Shown here piece by piece: positions 61,022 through 64,000 of a stretch of 64,000 bases of DNA (its first letter is position 1; each line of letters opens with the position of its first letter). The notes beneath the pieces were generated by a model. The model had not been told where the DNA came from and did not search any database. It was given only the letters and a program-made list of their open reading frames with translations. Location: positions 9,072,001 to 9,136,000 of the forward strand of contig OW028577.1 in assembly GCA_932294295.1 (NCBI GenBank), given 5' to 3'. Source of the stretch: Alitta virens (lineage: Eukaryota > Annelida > Polychaeta > Phyllodocida > Nereididae). The position numbers and the translations under genes are program-made.

Positions 61022-62054
61022 ACTCGTCTTGAGTCTTGGTAGATATCGAATTGTAGCTTCCATTTACCATAATTTCACATAGAGTTTTCCTTCCCACCTA
61101 AAATATGAATTCCATGTAGATATCAAACTTGGATTGCACATTCTGTTTTGCCTAATAACTAATTTTACATAGAAATTTCTCATACCAGCTTGGTCAGTGG
61201 TTAGCCCTCCCCCAGCTGGTTTGAACACGAAACATCCCTGTCTACTTAACAATTACATATATACTCTAAACCCAATAACAGTCCTAACACCTGAGAATTA
61301 TCTACTGTAAGTACAATTGTTGAACAACAATATCTCTCAAAATCACAAATACTTATCAACATACTAACCGCACATAGAGATACAGATCTATATATATATA
61401 TATATACAGAACAGAGCACATCATAAACAAACAAGGCAAATATGGCTGTGAATAGCAGAATAGCAAAAAAATAGCCAACTTAAGCCATACCTGCCAGCAG
61501 GAGACCTATACTAGACGGCCACAAATTGTGGTAAAGTGACTTTAGGGGAAAAAAAATCCATCATTATGGAGTTTTTTTAGCTAGAAATATTTAGAGGTAG
61601 CAGAGAGTTGTACTGTATATTTATAGATTACACCACCATCATGGAATAAGTATGTCTTGTCCGATCGTTGACTCGTGTCAAGTATGATGCCCGAAAGAGA
61701 TTTAAAGATAAATGGTTGATAAATCTATTGGTATTGTGACATGGATGACTTGAAGTAAGGACCATTGGAAGCCCATGTTGAGTGCTTTAAAACAAGCGAT
61801 GGGTCCAAAGTCCCAAGGTTTCCTGATTGCTGAAAGAGTAAGGTGGTTTTAAAATAGGCAGACCTTTGGAGCTATCAAGGATATAGATTAGTCATTTTGT
61901 GTTGAAGCTGCCAATCAGAAGGTTGTGGGCTTAATGATATATTTTGACTGCTTCTTCAATTAATGCTGTCACATATGGTGGAGCATTGGCCTTGCAATCC
62001 TCAAGCTGTACTCGGCATCTATATGCTGGTACAAATGAAAAAAAATATCACATA
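61022..62054. other. Intergenic, nothing recognised
   Basis: AT-rich with a TA microsatellite near 61388-61406. No gene supported. Confidence 0.3.
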
Positions 62055-62600
62055 TTAGGGCTGTGCACTGGTTCTCGATATACCGTTTATACCGGTACAA
62101 GGATAACGATACGGGTATTGATAACCGTTATGTAATAATAACGGTACAATCAAACGATATGCAGAGCTAAAAAAACACACCTGCTTCCCAGATATTCCAG
62201 TGATTTTGAAGAAAAATATCAGCCTACTATCATTGGAACGACATTAAACAACATTCTGGAATTATTCCATAAAGATTTTGTTCATTATATTCTCCTATTG
62301 ATATAGCTTAACGATACGTATCATGATACGTATCGTATCGGTTTACTGTATCGTGATTGAGGGCGGGGGCCTAGCTCAGTGGTAGCACTCTGGGCTTCCA
62401 ACCGCTGGGTCCCGGGTTCAATTCCCGGTCGTGCCTAAGTTGGACGGCTGTTTCATCCTTCGTCTCATTGCCATGGTCCCTGCCTGTCCTAATTAGCCCA
62501 TCAGGTGCAGAAATACAGGACGTAAAGACCTAATCACCCACCCACCAACTGTATCGTGATACGTATCGTATCGTATTAATGATAAAGGTGTACAGCCTTA
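62055..62600 (+). mobile_element. hAT-like MITE carrying a nested SINE
   Basis: The ends TAGGGCTGTGCAC and GTGTACAGCCTTA are inverted with two mismatches. Flanks TCACATAT and CCACATAT match at 7 of 8 positions, fitting an 8-bp hAT duplication. The inside is packed with 'cgatacgtatc' and 'taccgttat' palindromic words. A SINE (62358-62547) has inserted into it. Confidence 0.65.
62358..62547 (+). mobile_element. tRNA-derived SINE, copy 2
   Basis: The head 'ggcctagctcagtggtagca' has an intact B box GGGTTCAATTCC (62414-62425). It has the same body as the 60819 copy, with a CCCA-rich tail. A perfect 13-bp target-site duplication ACTGTATCGTGAT sits at 62345-62357 and 62548-62560. The 190-bp length equals that of copy 1. 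Confidence 0.93.
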
Positions 62601-62648
62601 CCACATATGCATGGAGTAAAATTTGATGTCTAACTTTGTGTGACTCAA

Positions 62649-62720
62649 ACCTTATCACATTATTATTATGTCTCCCTCTGGAAGATGGTCATGGAAGCTA
62701 ATTACTTTTCAGACCATTGA
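62649..62720 (+). repeat. Short interspersed repeat, copy 3 (diverged)
   Basis: 'ccttatcacattattattatg', 'tggtcat' and 'ttttcagacc' follow the order of the 47359 copy. Confidence 0.45.
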
Positions 62721-63084
62721 CATTGATTCAACATGATAAAATACATGTGCAACTAGACTGAATTCATTGATGTGTTTTGGACTGCTGGTATACATACTGG
62801 AGTTGTATTAGACTACATAGATAGAACATGATGTTAACTATGAATTCAAATCTATTATAAATATAGGTCCATCAGGAAACCACCTGAGCATTTTCTGTAA
62901 TGGCGGCATGTACTTGTACTTGTAATGTGTATTGTTCTACTGGTGTTAACACAAGAAGAATGTGGCCACTATTTGTGGAGATTATGTATGAAATCCACAT
63001 GAGAGTAGTTAAGTACAATAGCCGAGAGCCAGGAGTAGTGAAACTGCAAAGCTGCAAAGCTGTTAGGGTGCTTGCCTGTTTCAC

Positions 63085-63182
63085 GCCTCATTGATTTTCT
63101 TTTGTCCCGGATCAAAAGCCATCAATGTGTCATCGATTTTCTATTGTCCTAGATCAAAGCCATTCATTGATTTTCTATAGAG
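63085..63182 (+). repeat. Short tandem repeat, about 45-bp unit
   Basis: 'attgattttctwttgtcc', then 'ggatcaaaagcca' and 'tca' words recur about 2.3 times. Confidence 0.6.
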
Positions 63183-63217
63183 CAGGACTGGAGCACCTGT
63201 GGTGGGGTAATTAATTG

Positions 63218-63279
63218 GACACCCTGTCAACTCCATCTCATCATGGGAAACCCCCTAATCTAAAAATAGACAGGGTGTC
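63218..63279. other. Inverted repeat upstream of the right-edge ORF
   Basis: GACACCCTGTC at 63218-63228 and its exact complement GACAGGGTGTC at 63269-63279 enclose a 40-base loop. They are 150-210 bases before the zinc-finger ORF. Possible element end, operator or chance stem. Confidence 0.4.
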
Positions 63280-63425
63280 ATTTTCTAAAAATAACCTATG
63301 AGGTAATGGGAAATAGGGGGAGCCAGTGTAGCCCTCCAGCTGGCCACCTATAGGGGAGCCAGTGTAGCCTGCTGTAGCATGTTGTAGCATGTTGCAGTCT
63401 ATGGTACAATACTCACACTGCAGAC

Positions 63426-64000
63426 ATGGCAGAGAACAGAGATATCAATGATCTTAGCGAAGTCTCTCAAGTTAGAGATAGATACAATCAGCTAACAACA
63501 AATGATTCAGCATACAATGATTTTAAACAAATGCTTCAAAATTTCACAAACTCACACGATTTAATGCTATTCGCTCATAGAAACAATCTAACCCAAGACC
63601 CTCAAGTTAAAGATAGGCTTTCTCAATTCACTAGCAATAGCAATTATCTGGTAACCGCATATGATGATTTCACACATATGATTCAAAATTTCACAAATGA
63701 ACAAGATTTAATACAGTTTGCTCACAGAAACAATTTGACTGAAGATGCACAAATTCAAAGCAGACTTCAGCAGTTAAACACCCATCTTTACTGTCAAAAA
63801 TGTTTCAAACAATTTACCAATAGAGTCTTTCAAGAACTACATCAAAGCAATTGCCAAGGTAATATTCCAATTCAAACAGTCACTCATGATCCTTTTCCTG
63901 AATTCAATCAACCAGTACAACCAGTACAACTACTACCGCATAACTGCAATGTTTGTGGTAAATCTTTTACCAGGAATTCTAACAGGAATGCGCACCAAAA
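63426..64000 (+). CDS. Zinc-finger protein with 49-residue internal repeat (5' part, runs off window)
   Basis: Open from an ATG at 63426 to the last base (191 codons so far), with an in-frame stop 39 bases upstream. Residues 29-68 and 78-117 are two copies of a helical unit with period 49: 'DFxxMxQNFTNxxDLxxFAHRNNLTxDxQ', then RLxQ. Residues 15-23 look like the end of an earlier copy. Residues 123-143 are a C-x2-C-x12-H-x3-C zinc finger. A second finger begins at C174-x2-C177-x12-H190 and is cut by the edge. The protein is rich in Asn and Gln. I do not recognise the repeat. Zinc fingers at the start of a long intronless frame occur in some polymerase genes of large Maverick/Polinton-type elements, and also in host transcription factors. 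The sequence past the edge is needed to decide. Confidence 0.6.
   Translation, partial: MAENRDINDLSEVSQVRDRYNQLTTNDSAYNDFKQMLQNFTNSHDLMLFAHRNNLTQDPQVKDRLSQFTSNSNYLVTAYDDFTHMIQNFTNEQDLIQFAHRNNLTEDAQIQSRLQQLNTHLYCQKCFKQFTNRVFQELHQSNCQGNIPIQTVTHDPFPEFNQPVQPVQLLPHNCNVCGKSFTRNSNRNAHQ

Overview
Eukaryotic (animal) nuclear DNA. The coding sequence is split into short exons by GT-AG introns, the DNA is AT-rich, and it is crowded with LINE fragments, tRNA-derived SINEs, short inverted-repeat elements and satellites. The gene set (Mediator subunit, PDGF/VEGF-type growth factor, death-domain protein, small secreted peptide) points to a bilaterian invertebrate, probably marine. I cannot fix the phylum from the sequence alone. 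Five protein-coding loci can be supported. (1) 3076-7234, minus: a four-exon gene for a 132-residue protein that is essentially a lone death domain. (2) 20517-34747, plus: a three-exon gene with very long introns for a 108-residue secreted precursor with a signal peptide, an acidic propiece, clustered basic cleavage sites and a C-terminal eight-cysteine domain. I do not recognise its family, and it is the best candidate for something undescribed here. (3) 35462-46291, minus: a nine-exon PDGF/VEGF-family growth factor (439 residues) with a cystine-knot domain followed by Balbiani-ring-type C-x-C-x-C repeats. Genes 2 and 3 converge tail to tail, with poly(A) signals about 135 bp apart. (4) 54178-58804, plus: a complete nine-exon MED16 (Mediator tail subunit, 838 residues). 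(5) 63426 to the right edge, plus: the start of a long open frame with a 49-residue internal repeat and two zinc fingers, possibly belonging to a large mobile element. For loci 1-4 the reading frame carries through every exon junction and the summed coding length is an exact multiple of three, which is the main evidence for the gene models. The rest is mobile or repetitive. There are three LINE fragments (449-2310 minus, 23673-24935 plus, 50320-52600 plus) and several tRNA-headed SINEs, two with perfect target-site duplications. Two hAT-like MITEs are seen, one carrying a nested SINE. A 320-bp inverted-repeat element is present in four copies, a 150-bp nested palindrome in two, and a 315-360 bp dispersed repeat in three. 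A 1.7-kb array of a 31-bp minisatellite shows higher-order periodicity. There is also a 635-bp CCGG-rich inverted-repeat element. Possible cis-regulatory sites include CRE palindromes near the secreted-peptide start, upstream of the death-domain gene and inside the growth-factor gene, three CACGTG boxes in growth-factor intron 2, and an ETS-type site upstream of MED16. The genes show no obvious common pathway.
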